From Pseudomonas sp. GM74 (GTDB lineage: Bacteria > Pseudomonadota > Gammaproteobacteria > Pseudomonadales > Pseudomonadaceae), in assembly GCF_000282455.1 (NCBI RefSeq), contig NZ_AKJG01000157.1, positions 1 to 34,796 on the forward strand: DNA of 34,796 bases, given 5' to 3'. A program made the translations under genes and the position numbers. Under the pieces are notes generated by a model that was given only the letters and a program-made list of their open reading frames with translations, had not been told where the DNA came from and made no database searches. This document shows, piece by piece, positions 9,893 through 18,771 of this stretch (its first letter is position 1; every line of letters starts with the position of its first letter).

Positions 9893-12800
9893 CTAGAAAT
9901 CCCGCTTGTAGAAGATGTCCAGCGAACTGGCCACGCCGCCGGCGGCTTCGAGGTAGACCTTTTTACTCAGCTTGTAGCGCAGGGCAATGGTGTTGGCCGG
10001 CTCGAACACGCCAACGCCATAGCGCAGGCTGAGCTTCTCGGAAATATTACCGCTGGCCACCACACTGGTGGCGTCGCCACTGCCTTGTGTGTCGAGCTGG
10101 AAGTCCTGGATGCCCAGGTTCTTGGCGATGCCGCTGGTCACACCGGAACTGCCCATCAAGCCCAACCCGAGGGCCGCCTGGGCGAGCATGTTGTTGTCTT
10201 CGCCATTGCTGCTCAGCGGACGCCCGAGCACCAGATAGGACAGGGCCTGCTCCTGGCTCATCGCCGGTTCTGAAAAGATTTGCGTGGTCGGTTGTTCGGC
10301 GCTGCCACTCAAACGAATGCCGGCGATGATGTCGTCGGTCTTGCGAATGGCCTCGATGTCCAGGTACGGCTGATCGATGGGCCCGGCAAACAGCAAACGT
10401 GCCCGGCGCACCGAAAGCCGCTGGCCGTAAGCACGGTAACGCCCATCGTTGAGCCACAGCTCGCCACGGGTGTCCATGTTGTCGCCGACGTGCACATGCC
10501 CCTGCACATTCGCTGTCAGGCCAAACCCGGCAAAGCTCAGCTTGTCCTCGCCGACCAGCACCTCAATGTCCATCTTCATCGCCAGCGGTGGCTTGCCCTC
10601 CTCGGTCTGCTGACCGACGATCACCGTGTCATCGGAGACCTTGACCGTCGACGGCGGCAATTCACGAATGGTGATTTCGCCCCTGGGCACCAGCACTTTA
10701 CCGGCGATGGCCAGCTCATCGCCCTTCATTGAAATTTTCAGGTCCGGTGCGACTTCAAGCTTGGCATAAGGCTCGACGGTGACCGGCAACTGCGACCCCT
10801 TGAGCGCCAGGTCCACCACCAGCGCCTGGCCCCAGGCGATGTTGCCGTTCAGACTGCCCTGCCCGGCCTTGCCGCTGTTCCAGCCACCGTTCAGTTGCAC
10901 GCTTTCACCGGCGATGAGCGCCTGAACGTGCAGGTTTTTCAGCTCCATAGGCAATTCAGGCCCGGTCACCACGCCGTCGCTGAGTTGCAGGCTGCCGTTG
11001 ACCTGCGGCGCCAAAAGCCCGCCGGAAATCGTGCCGCTGCCGTTCAAGCGCCCGGTCAGCTTCTCGACCATCGGCACGAACGGTCGCGCCACCGACAGGT
11101 CCAGCCCGCTCAAGCGGAACGAGCCGCTCAACGGTTTGTTCTTTGGCAACGGATTGAGCTGCGCCTGCACCATCAGCTCGCCGAGTTTGCCGCCGACAAA
11201 ATTGAGCTCGGTATCGATGCGCTTGGGCGTGAGTTTGCTGGTGAGCTTCAGGGTCTGGTACGGGAAGTCCAGCCACTGGTCCTTGTCCTTGATGCGCAAC
11301 GTACCGCCGCCGGCATCGACGCTGACCTGGCCGTTGGGGCCACTGGCCGGCAGGTCCAGTTGCAGGTCGGCATTGAGCCGGCCCTGCCAGGCGAAATCCT
11401 TCGGCAACCATTGCGCGAGGCTGTCGATCGGGAATTGCTTGAGGTGATAACGCAGCTTCGGCTCGGGCATCAGCCGCGAGTCTTCCCCGCACAGGCTGGC
11501 CTGGCCGGATGCCCAGCAATGGGCACCGAAGTTGATTTTGCCGTCCGCCAGGCGTTCGAGTTTCGCCGGCCCTTGCAGCTTCCAGTCCTGGCCACCGGCC
11601 TGGATATCACCGCTGGCCAGGCGCCCGCGCCAATTGCCTTTGTCCAGCGCACCGTCCAGACCCAGCGCCAGTTTCAGCTTCGGCCCTTGCAGATCGAGGC
11701 TCAGCTTCTGGTTCTTGATGTCGCCCTGGCCACTGGCGGTCAGGGTTCCCAGGGAAGTGTCACCGGCCTGGATGCCGCTGCCCTTGAGGTCGATTTTCGC
11801 CCGTTGCGCACTGTCGAGCGTGGCGTCCAGGTTCAGGCTTTGCAGGCGATTGTCCTGGAAAACCAATTGCGAGCCTTGCAGGTCCAGCTTGCCTTGGGGC
11901 GCCTTGAGCGTGCCGGCGACATCCACGCGGCCATTGAGCTGGCCGCGCAGCTCTGGCCAGAGCTGGGCCAGGCGCGGCAGTTTGAGATCGATCTGGCCGG
12001 CGAGTTTCTGTTGCAGGCTGCCTTTGCCGCTGATGCTGTTATCGCCGAGGCGAACTTGCAGGGCATTGAGGTTCCATTGCTCGCCACGGCCATCGGCCTT
12101 GGCCTGGATTACCGCCGGTTGGCCGCGCAGTTTGCCCTTGAGGTCCAGGTCGGCATTGAGGCTGAGCACTTCATTTTTCATCTCGCCCGTGCTGCGTAAC
12201 GGCCCGGCCAGTGTGCCCGGCAGCTCCGCGACCCAGTACGCCGGGTTGATCGCCGACAGGTCCAGCGCGGTGTCCCAGGCGATGCCATCGGCGAATTGCA
12301 GGTTCAGGTGCCCTTCGGCCTTGCCCTGCCCGGCCTGGAGTTGAATCTGTTGCAGGTAGATTTTCGTCAGGTCGCCGGCGAACGGGCTGGCCAGGGTGAA
12401 GGCGCCGGCCGGACCATCCGCCGCCGCGTCAAAATGACCGAGGTACTTGCCGTCGGTGTAAGAGACTTCGCCGGTGAACGTGCGAAGCGCTACTTGCGGT
12501 TCGTCGATGAGCGGATAGAGCCTGTGCCACGGGAAGTCCAGCCAGTCGATCTTCGCCTCGGCGCTCAGGCCCTTGCTCCAATCCAGCTGTCCGGTGAGCT
12601 TGAGGCTCTGCTTGTCGTTGGCGGTCAGGTCCAGCGTGGCGATCTGCGCGCCCTTGGCGTCGACCTTGCCTTGCAGCACCAGGGCGACTGGCCCTTGCTC
12701 GGCGGGCAGCGTGGCTTTGCCGAGCAGCGCGTAGCCGTTCTTCAGGTCCCCAGCCCCCGTGAGCTCAAGCTGATTGAGTTGCAGGGTGTCCGGCAGATCG

Positions 12801-13564
12801 GAACCGGGCTTGAAGCCATCGGCGGTGATCCGCACCTTGGCCGGCAGGTTTTCCACCAGCGGTTGCAGTTCGCCGGTCAGCTGCCCGTTGAGGTAACCGC
12901 TGCCGTCGGCTTTCAGGTTCAGGGTCTTGAGCAGGTCGCCGTCGACTTTCAGCGCCAGCGCCAAAGGTTCAGGCGTCGACAACAGGGTCAACTTGCCGGA
13001 GGCGCTGAGGGGCCAGTTGCCGGAGGGTTGCAGCAGACCGGACAGGTTCAGGCTCAGGTCATCGCGCTGCAACGACACCGCGTCGATCTTCAAACCGGCC
13101 GTCGTCCAGTGCGCCGCCAGTTGCAAGCCCTTGAGCTCTTCGCTGCCGTTGAACAACAGGCTGCCGACCTTGATCTCTCCCAGTTCGATGGCCAATGGCA
13201 ACTTGAGCTCCGGGAGCGTGATCGGGCCGCTGTCTGGCTCTTCGGCACCTGGCGGGAACGTCAGGCTGACCTGATCGGCCTGCAATTGCTCGATGCACAG
13301 GGTCATGCGGGTCAGGCACAACGGCGACCAGGCGAAAATCACCTTGCTCAGCTCAACCCGGTTGCTGTCCTGCTGCCACAGCACCCGGTCGGCACTCCAC
13401 TGCCCGCCCAACCGGCCCTGGAAGTTGTCCAGGGTCAAGCCCGGCACGAAACCCAATGCCCAGCGGCTGCCCGTCGCCGTACCCAGCACCGGGGCCAGCG
13501 TCAGGACAACCACTGCCACCAGTGCCGCCATCGTCAACAGTGTTGCTTTCAAACCGCGCTTCAC
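9893..13564 (-). CDS. tamB: Translocation and assembly module inner-membrane component TamB (DUF490)
   Basis: Large AsmA/DUF490-family protein of 1223 residues, anchored in the inner membrane and spanning the periplasm. It partners with TamA and, from work on this family, functions in outer-membrane protein assembly and lipid transport. An N-terminal hydrophobic anchor (about residues 8-28, LTMAALVAVVVLTLAPVLG) is followed by about 900 residues of repeating beta-strand pattern (alternating hydrophobic residues, many LxLxG turns). The conserved C-terminal DUF490 region contains GELWLNDGRYRAYGQRL and GPIDQPYLDIEAIR, and the protein ends FYKRDF. It starts at GTG, overlapping the tamA stop (GTGA), so the two genes are coupled. 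Confidence 0.95.
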   Translation of the reverse strand: MKRGLKATLLTMAALVAVVVLTLAPVLGTATGSRWALGFVPGLTLDNFQGRLGGQWSADRVLWQQDSNRVELSKVIFAWSPLCLTRMTLCIEQLQADQVSLTFPPGAEEPDSGPITLPELKLPLAIELGEIKVGSLLFNGSEELKGLQLAAHWTTAGLKIDAVSLQRDDLSLNLSGLLQPSGNWPLSASGKLTLLSTPEPLALALKVDGDLLKTLNLKADGSGYLNGQLTGELQPLVENLPAKVRITADGFKPGSDLPDTLQLNQLELTGAGDLKNGYALLGKATLPAEQGPVALVLQGKVDAKGAQIATLDLTANDKQSLKLTGQLDWSKGLSAEAKIDWLDFPWHRLYPLIDEPQVALRTFTGEVSYTDGKYLGHFDAAADGPAGAFTLASPFAGDLTKIYLQQIQLQAGQGKAEGHLNLQFADGIAWDTALDLSAINPAYWVAELPGTLAGPLRSTGEMKNEVLSLNADLDLKGKLRGQPAVIQAKADGRGEQWNLNALQVRLGDNSISGKGSLQQKLAGQIDLKLPRLAQLWPELRGQLNGRVDVAGTLKAPQGKLDLQGSQLVFQDNRLQSLNLDATLDSAQRAKIDLKGSGIQAGDTSLGTLTASGQGDIKNQKLSLDLQGPKLKLALGLDGALDKGNWRGRLASGDIQAGGQDWKLQGPAKLERLADGKINFGAHCWASGQASLCGEDSRLMPEPKLRYHLKQFPIDSLAQWLPKDFAWQGRLNADLQLDLPASGPNGQVSVDAGGGTLRIKDKDQWLDFPYQTLKLTSKLTPKRIDTELNFVGGKLGELMVQAQLNPLPKNKPLSGSFRLSGLDLSVARPFVPMVEKLTGRLNGSGTISGGLLAPQVNGSLQLSDGVVTGPELPMELKNLHVQALIAGESVQLNGGWNSGKAGQGSLNGNIAWGQALVVDLALKGSQLPVTVEPYAKLEVAPDLKISMKGDELAIAGKVLVPRGEITIRELPPSTVKVSDDTVIVGQQTEEGKPPLAMKMDIEVLVGEDKLSFAGFGLTANVQGHVHVGDNMDTRGELWLNDGRYRAYGQRLSVRRARLLFAGPIDQPYLDIEAIRKTDDIIAGIRLSGSAEQPTTQIFSEPAMSQEQALSYLVLGRPLSSNGEDNNMLAQAALGLGLMGSSGVTSGIAKNLGIQDFQLDTQGSGDATSVVASGNISEKLSLRYGVGVFEPANTIALRYKLSKKVYLEAAGGVASSLDIFYKRDF

Positions 13565-15288
13565 AGCTCAGGCCCCATGGAAAAGTGCAGTCGAATGCCG
13601 CCTTCATCGTCCAGCGCATGGGCCAGGTCGAGACGGATCGGCCCCACCGGCGATACCCAGCGCACGCCGATGCCGACCCCGGTCTTGAGGTTCGGCAATT
13701 CAAGTGTGTTGAAGGAATTGCCCTGATCGACAAAGGTCGCGACCCGCCATTTTTCGGCGATGGAATACTGATATTCCGCGCTGGCGGCCACCATGTAACG
13801 ACCGCCGATGCGGTCGCCGTCGGAGTTTTCCGGGGACAGGCTCTGATAGTCGTAACCGCGCACGCTCTGATCGCCACCGGCGAAGAAGCGCAGCGATGGC
13901 GGTACCGATTTGAAGCCGTTGGTGGCACTGCCGCCGACCTGCACCCGCCCGAGGAAGCGGTGTCTATCGAACACCGTGGTCAAGCCTTTGACCAATGCCG
14001 TGCCGTAGAGCAGGTTGCTGTCGGAGCCCAAACCTTCCTTGGCCACTTTGGATTCGAATTGCAGGCGATAGCCGTTGTGCGGGTCGATGCGGTTGTCGCT
14101 TTTGAGGTACGAGTAGCTCACACCTGGCATCAACAAGGTACTGAGTCCCGAGTCGTCACCCAGTTGGTAGTCCTCGCGTTGCCACTTCAGCGACACCACC
14201 CGTTGCCAGCCGCTGGGCAGTTTGCTGTGCCACTCAGGGCCCAGGGTCAGCAGCTTGCTGTGGCTGTCCTTATCGGCGATTTCTTCATTCTGGTAGCCAC
14301 CGGCAAAACGCAGTTTGTCGGTCAGTGGCGGGTCCAGCGGAATGTCGTAGAACAGCCCGACGTTTTGCCGGGGTGCCGAGACTTCGGTTTCCCAGCCATA
14401 ACTGTGCCCTTGCGCGTTGACCCAGTGCCGGGTCCAGTTGGCCTTGGCCCGTGGACCGACGTCGGTGGAGAAGCCCAGGCCCAGGCCCATGGTCCGCGGC
14501 TTGCGGGTTTCGAGCTTGACGTCCACCGGGATCGCCTCGTCCCTGGACGCCGTGGGCGCCGCGTCCACGCGCACGCCTTCGAAGTAGCCGCTCGATTGCA
14601 GGTTCTGGTTGAGTTCGGCGATCAGTTCCGAGTCATACGGCGTGCCGGACTTGAACGGCACCATGCGTTGCAGCAGCTCGTCATCGAACGGCGTATCGCC
14701 CTCGAAATTGACCTTGCCCAAGGTATAGCGCGGACCGCTTTCATAGATCAGTTCGATGTCGGCGACACCGGCACGGGGGTCGACCGACAATTTTGAACGG
14801 GTGAAACGGCCGCTGAAAAAGCCATAACGCGAAGCCTGATTCTGGATCAGGCGCTTGGCGTCCTCGTAATGCCCATGGTTGAGCACGGCACCGGGCTTGA
14901 GCGCGTCGCTCTTGGGGATTCGAAAGGCCTTGAGGGAGGCTGCCGGACCGTCGACACGCACCGTGACATTGCGCAAGTGCACCGGCTCGCCGGGGTCGAC
15001 CTTCAGTACCAGGCGCGGCTTTTCGCCGCCCTTCACTTCACTGTCGATGTGCGGCTGGTAATAACCCAAGGCCTGGGCGGCCTTGCGCGCCTGCTCTTCG
15101 GCGCCACGGCTGAAGCGCAGCAACGCCTCTTCATCGCGATCGCCGAGGCTGCCGATATAGCCTTCGATATTGGCCTTCAGCTCGTCATTGGACGGTTTGA
15201 TCCGTACATCCAATTCACTTTGTGCCAGCGCCGTGCAGCTGGTAATCAGCATTAGCACACCGCTGGTAATTCTTCCTGGAAACTTCAT
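13561..15288 (-). CDS. tamA: Outer-membrane assembly factor TamA (Omp85 family)
   Basis: Omp85/BamA-superfamily barrel that works with TamB. I choose the ATG at 15288: it gives a 575-residue protein beginning MKFPGRITSGVLMLITSCTA with a normal signal peptide cleaved after ALA. An in-frame TTG further upstream would put charged residues ahead of the signal and overlap the GNAT gene. POTRA-type domains occupy about residues 25-250 (LRNVTVRVDGPA; YTLGKVNFEGDTPF). The C-terminal half is the barrel, with the family motifs RFFAGGDQSVRGYDY and GVGIGVRWVSPVGPIRLDLA. It ends SMGPEL rather than in Phe. The ribosome-binding site is weak. Confidence 0.93.
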   Translation of the reverse strand: MKFPGRITSGVLMLITSCTALAQSELDVRIKPSNDELKANIEGYIGSLGDRDEEALLRFSRGAEEQARKAAQALGYYQPHIDSEVKGGEKPRLVLKVDPGEPVHLRNVTVRVDGPAASLKAFRIPKSDALKPGAVLNHGHYEDAKRLIQNQASRYGFFSGRFTRSKLSVDPRAGVADIELIYESGPRYTLGKVNFEGDTPFDDELLQRMVPFKSGTPYDSELIAELNQNLQSSGYFEGVRVDAAPTASRDEAIPVDVKLETRKPRTMGLGLGFSTDVGPRAKANWTRHWVNAQGHSYGWETEVSAPRQNVGLFYDIPLDPPLTDKLRFAGGYQNEEIADKDSHSKLLTLGPEWHSKLPSGWQRVVSLKWQREDYQLGDDSGLSTLLMPGVSYSYLKSDNRIDPHNGYRLQFESKVAKEGLGSDSNLLYGTALVKGLTTVFDRHRFLGRVQVGGSATNGFKSVPPSLRFFAGGDQSVRGYDYQSLSPENSDGDRIGGRYMVAASAEYQYSIAEKWRVATFVDQGNSFNTLELPNLKTGVGIGVRWVSPVGPIRLDLAHALDDEGGIRLHFSMGPEL

Positions 15289-15353
15289 AGGCGCGGATGC
15301 TATCACGAGCTTGAGAGCGTGATAGAGCCTGACATGCCCGGAAAGTTCTCTGC

Positions 15354-16004
15354 TCAAGCCGTTGCTGTTTGTAACACCTGGGGATTGGGGTGAAAAAACA
15401 CGTGCTCGCGAACCGGTCCTACGGCAACTTCACCGATTTCCTCGTAGCCCTGACGTTTATAGAACTCCAGATAGCGAGGGTTCCCGGTATCGAGGATCAC
15501 GCCCTGTGAGTGTTCATCCACGGCGCACCAGTTGTGCACGGCTTGCAGCAATTGTTCGCCGAAATGCTGGCCCTGGAACTGCGGATGAACCCCCAGCAAC
15601 GGCAGGACGTGCACCGACTCGTTCGGCACGCAGGCCTCCACGGCAGCGTGATATTCGAGGTAGCGACGGGTACAGCGAAACCCTGTGCTGAGCACCATGC
15701 GCAGGCGCCAGGCCCAACTTTCGGTGACCCCAAGGCGACGTTGCGGCGGCGCGATCAGGGCGATGCCAATCAGGCGGTCGTTGACCAGCAGGCCGATGGC
15801 CGGCAGGTCCTGGAGAAAGTGCTGGGTCACCAGTTCGCGCACGGTAGCGCGAACCCGCTGCTCGTAGCCGGGGCGCTCGGCTTCGAACAGATAGCCGAAG
15901 GTCGGTTCGTGTCGATAAGCCTGGTACAGCAGCGAACGCGCTTCACGGGCGTAGCCGCTGTCGAGCATGTGAATATCGGCGATGGCGGTCGAGGTTTCGG
16001 GCAT
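15354..16004 (-). CDS. GNAT-family N-acetyltransferase
   Basis: Predicted acetyl-CoA-dependent N-acetyltransferase of 216 residues with unknown substrate. The acetyl-CoA binding segment is visible as LLGVHPQFQGQHFGEQLL (motif A, Q-x-x-G-x-x), followed by VILDTGNPRYLEFYKRQGY (motif B). I choose the ATG at 16004 because GGGGAGAT lies 8 bp upstream; an in-frame start at 16094 would add a basic tail without a good ribosome-binding site. It lies 65 bp upstream of tamA on the same strand and may be cotranscribed with it, but nothing links its function to outer-membrane assembly. Confidence 0.85.
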   Translation of the reverse strand: MPETSTAIADIHMLDSGYAREARSLLYQAYRHEPTFGYLFEAERPGYEQRVRATVRELVTQHFLQDLPAIGLLVNDRLIGIALIAPPQRRLGVTESWAWRLRMVLSTGFRCTRRYLEYHAAVEACVPNESVHVLPLLGVHPQFQGQHFGEQLLQAVHNWCAVDEHSQGVILDTGNPRYLEFYKRQGYEEIGEVAVGPVREHVFFHPNPQVLQTATA

Positions 16005-16117
16005 GACGGTTGATCTCCCCGGCACAGCTCGGGTGGCTGCGCTCTTGTTGTTACGAGCCTGTCGGCGCTGACACAGTTCCTTACAGATCCGCAATCAGTG
16101 TAGGCAATGAAATCGCC

Positions 16118-16189
16118 TTCGCGAGCAAGCCCGCTCCCACAAAAGCAAAGTCAGGCACATAACCTGTGGGAGCGGGCTTGCTCGCGAAG
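16118..16189. repeat. REP pair, CTCCCAC...GTGGGAG orientation
   Basis: TTCGCGAGCAAGCCCGCTCC on the left and its complement TGTGGGAGCGGGCTTGCTCG on the right, about 24 bp apart. The pair lies between the divergent GNAT and xthA genes. Apart from the repeat, the 296-bp gap (16005-16300) shows no feature I can name. Confidence 0.85.
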
Positions 16190-16300
16190 AGGCCATCACT
16201 GCCCACACAAGACTGACTGGCAAAACCGAATCCCCTCACCCCACACTGGCCCGATTCCCACATGTCAGCTAGCATCGCCCTTTTGCCAGGACTGCCGACC

Positions 16301-17113
16301 ATGAAGATCGTCTCCTTCAACATCAACGGGCTGCGCGCCCGTCCCCATCAGCTGGCGGCGCTGATCGAAAAGCACCAGCCCGATGTGATCGGCTTGCAGG
16401 AAACCAAGGTCCACGACGATCAGTTCCCACTGGCCGAAGTTCAGGCCCTGGGTTATCACGTGTATTTCCACGGGCAAAAAGGCCATTACGGCGTCGCCCT
16501 GCTCTCGCGCCAGGAGCCGCTGGCCCTGCATAAAGGTTTCGCCACCGACGAAGAAGACGCCCAGCGGCGCTTCATCTGGGGCACCTTCGCCGACGCCAAT
16601 GGCGTGCCGGTGACCATCATGAACGGTTATTTCCCACAGGGCGAAAGCCGCGACCACCCGACAAAATTCCCGGCCAAGGAACGTTTTTACGGCGACTTGC
16701 AGCAATTGCTGGAAAGCCAGTTCAAGAATGACCAGCCGCTGGTGGTGATGGGCGATGTGAACATTTCCCCGGAAGACTGCGACATCGGCATCGGCCCGGA
16801 CAACATGAAGCGCTGGCTGAAAACCGGCAAATGCAGCTTCCTGCCGGAAGAGCGCGAGTGGATGGCCCGCCTGAAAAACTGGGGCCTGGTGGACAGTTTC
16901 CGTCACCTGAACCCGGACGTGACCGACACCTTCAGCTGGTTCGACTACCGTAGCCGTGGCTTCGAAGACGAACCCAAGCGTGGCCTGCGCATCGACCTGA
17001 TTCTCGCCTCCCACGGCTTGCTGCCACGGGTGAAGGCCGCCGGTGTGGATTACGAACTGCGTGGCATGGAAAAACCTTCGGACCATGCGCCGATCTGGCT
17101 TGAGTTGAGCTGA
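16301..17113 (+). CDS. xthA: Exodeoxyribonuclease III
   Basis: AP endonuclease and 3'-5' exonuclease of base-excision repair. The 270-residue protein starting MKIVSFNINGLRARP has the EEP-superfamily active-site series: Asn7 in FNINGLRAR, Glu in GLQETKVHD (about residue 34), the YFPQGE tyrosine, GDVNISPEDCDIG (Asp and Asn near 151-153) and the C-terminal SDHAPIWLEL with the catalytic His. An in-frame ATG 39 bp upstream exists, but the 16301 start gives the standard N-terminus and has CCAGGA upstream. It is a single-gene unit bounded by REP pairs. Confidence 0.96.
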   Translation: MKIVSFNINGLRARPHQLAALIEKHQPDVIGLQETKVHDDQFPLAEVQALGYHVYFHGQKGHYGVALLSRQEPLALHKGFATDEEDAQRRFIWGTFADANGVPVTIMNGYFPQGESRDHPTKFPAKERFYGDLQQLLESQFKNDQPLVVMGDVNISPEDCDIGIGPDNMKRWLKTGKCSFLPEEREWMARLKNWGLVDSFRHLNPDVTDTFSWFDYRSRGFEDEPKRGLRIDLILASHGLLPRVKAAGVDYELRGMEKPSDHAPIWLELS

Positions 17114-17136
17114 TCCCTCCCGGCCACCTCAATACT

Positions 17137-17230
17137 CTGTGGGAGCGAGCTTGCTCGCGATAGCGGTGGTTCAGTGACAATGATGTCGACTGACACTCCC
17201 TCATCGCGAGCAAGCTCGCTCCCACAGGGG
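17137..17230. repeat. REP pair, GTGGGAG...CTCCCAC orientation
   Basis: TGTGGGAGCGAGCTTGCTCG and its exact complement CGAGCAAGCTCGCTCCCACA, about 45 bp apart, directly after xthA. This is one of the most symmetrical pairs in the window. Confidence 0.9.
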
Positions 17231-17312
17231 ACCACCACTGCAACTTGTCATTTTTCGGAAACCTTACTGACTTAATCTCCCGACACCTCCTTTGGCTATG
17301 TAAGGTGCCGGC

Positions 17313-18653
17313 ATGATGCTGCGCGTGTTGTTCCTGTTGATACTGTGCACGGGCTTGCCGCAGGCGGCTTCGGCCGGCGACTTGCCGACACCCGAACACG
17401 GCCCGGTGCTGCGGATCCAGGGTTCCAACACGATCGGCGCGGCATTGGGACCGGCACTGGTCGAGGGCCTGCTCAGTGAACAGGGTCTGCGCAAGATCCA
17501 CCGCGAAACCCCGGACACCGCCAACGAACTGCGCATCGTCGGCGAAACCGTTCAGGGCCGTCGTGTCGTGGTGGAGGTGGCGGCCCATGGTTCCAGCACC
17601 GGTTTCACCGCGCTAAAAGCCGCCAGCGCCGATCTTGCCGCCTCGTCGCGCCCGATCAAGGACAGCGAACTGGCGAGCCTGCAATCCCTCGGTGACCTGA
17701 AAAGCCCGAGCGCCGAACAGGTCATTGCCATCGATGGCCTGGCGATCATCCTTCACCCGGACAATCCGCTGAACCAACTCGACACCGTGCAACTGGCGCG
17801 CATCTTCAGTGGCGAGGTGAAGACCTGGGAAGACATCGGCGGTCGCGGCGGGCCGATACACCTGTACGCGCGGGATGATCAGTCCGGGACCTACGACACC
17901 TTCAAGGAACTGGTCCTCAGCGGCCGTGGGAAAACCCTCGGCAGCGCGGCGAAACGCTTTGAGTCCAGCGAACAACTGTCCGATGCGGTCAGCGCAGACC
18001 CGCAAGGCATCGGTTTTATCGGTTTGCCCTACGTGCGCCAGGCCAAAGCCGTGGCCATTGTCGACGGTCAATCGCAAGCCATGCTGCCACTCAACAGCCT
18101 GATTGCCACGGAAGATTATCCGCTGTCCCGTCGGTTGTTCTTTTACCTTCCACCGACGGGGAAAAATCCCTGGGCCCAGGCGCTGGTGGCCTATGCCCAA
18201 AGCAGCAAAGGGCAAGCGATTGTCGCCGCAAACGGTTTTATTGCCCAGACCGTCCAGGCCATGGCCGTTACCCCCAATGCGTTGATGCCCGAGGGATACC
18301 AGTCCCTCAGTCGTCATGCCCAACGGTTGTCGGTGAATTTTCGCTTCGAAGAAGGCAGTGCCAGCCTGGACAACAAGGCGCGGCAAGACCTGACGCGAGT
18401 GCTCGACTATATAAAGCAGCAAGACAAAATGTCCGGGCAAGTGACGCTGGTGGGGTTTGGCGATGCCAAGAGCGACCCGGCGCGCGCCGATCTGTTGTCG
18501 AAGCTGCGGGCCATGGCGGTACGGCGGGAGTTGGTCAAGAGCGGCGTGGTGTTTCGCGAGATACGCGGATTCGGTGCCGAAATGCCGGTGGCGGCCAACA
18601 GCGCCGATGAGGGAAGGATCAAGAATCGGCGGGTTGAGGTTTGGGTGTATTGA
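17313..18653 (+). CDS. Periplasmic phosphate-binding-like protein fused to an OmpA peptidoglycan-binding domain
   Basis: A 446-residue exported protein with two modules. A signal peptide (MLRVLFLLILCTGLPQAASA) is followed by a PstS-like substrate-binding domain (about residues 30-310). This has GSNTIGAALGPAL, the ligand loop DDQSGTYDTFKEL and a central AIDGLAIILHPDNPL. The last 110 residues are an OmpA-like domain: VNFRFEEGSASLDNKAR, VTLVGFGDAKSD and NRRVEVWVY. The fusion suggests a cell-wall-tethered ligand-binding protein. No pst transport genes are nearby, so a sensing or stress role is as plausible as uptake. Two adjacent ATGs (17313, 17316) both fit the AAGGTG site; I list the first. Confidence 0.88.
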   Translation: MMLRVLFLLILCTGLPQAASAGDLPTPEHGPVLRIQGSNTIGAALGPALVEGLLSEQGLRKIHRETPDTANELRIVGETVQGRRVVVEVAAHGSSTGFTALKAASADLAASSRPIKDSELASLQSLGDLKSPSAEQVIAIDGLAIILHPDNPLNQLDTVQLARIFSGEVKTWEDIGGRGGPIHLYARDDQSGTYDTFKELVLSGRGKTLGSAAKRFESSEQLSDAVSADPQGIGFIGLPYVRQAKAVAIVDGQSQAMLPLNSLIATEDYPLSRRLFFYLPPTGKNPWAQALVAYAQSSKGQAIVAANGFIAQTVQAMAVTPNALMPEGYQSLSRHAQRLSVNFRFEEGSASLDNKARQDLTRVLDYIKQQDKMSGQVTLVGFGDAKSDPARADLLSKLRAMAVRRELVKSGVVFREIRGFGAEMPVAANSADEGRIKNRRVEVWVY

Positions 18654-18686
18654 ATCTGATGTTTATGTGCCGGATCGACTGACGCC

Positions 18687-18750
18687 TTCGCGGGCAAGCC
18701 CGCTCCCACAGGAGTCACACTGAACCTGTGGGAGCCGGGCTTGCCCGCGA
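18687..18750. repeat. REP pair, CTCCCAC...GTGGGAG orientation
   Basis: TTCGCGGGCAAGCCCGCTCC and the right arm TGTGGGAGCCGGGCTTGCCC, which carries one extra C relative to the other copies. The arms are about 15 bp apart, between the convergent ends of the OmpA-fusion gene and the acyl-CoA dehydrogenase gene. Confidence 0.85.
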
Positions 18751-18771
18751 TGAACGATAACGCGGTGCCTG

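Noticed and set aside
15289..15357. N-terminal extension of tamA from an upstream TTG
   Set aside because: It would bury the signal peptide inside the protein and overlap the GNAT stop; the ATG at 15288 gives a normal signal sequence.
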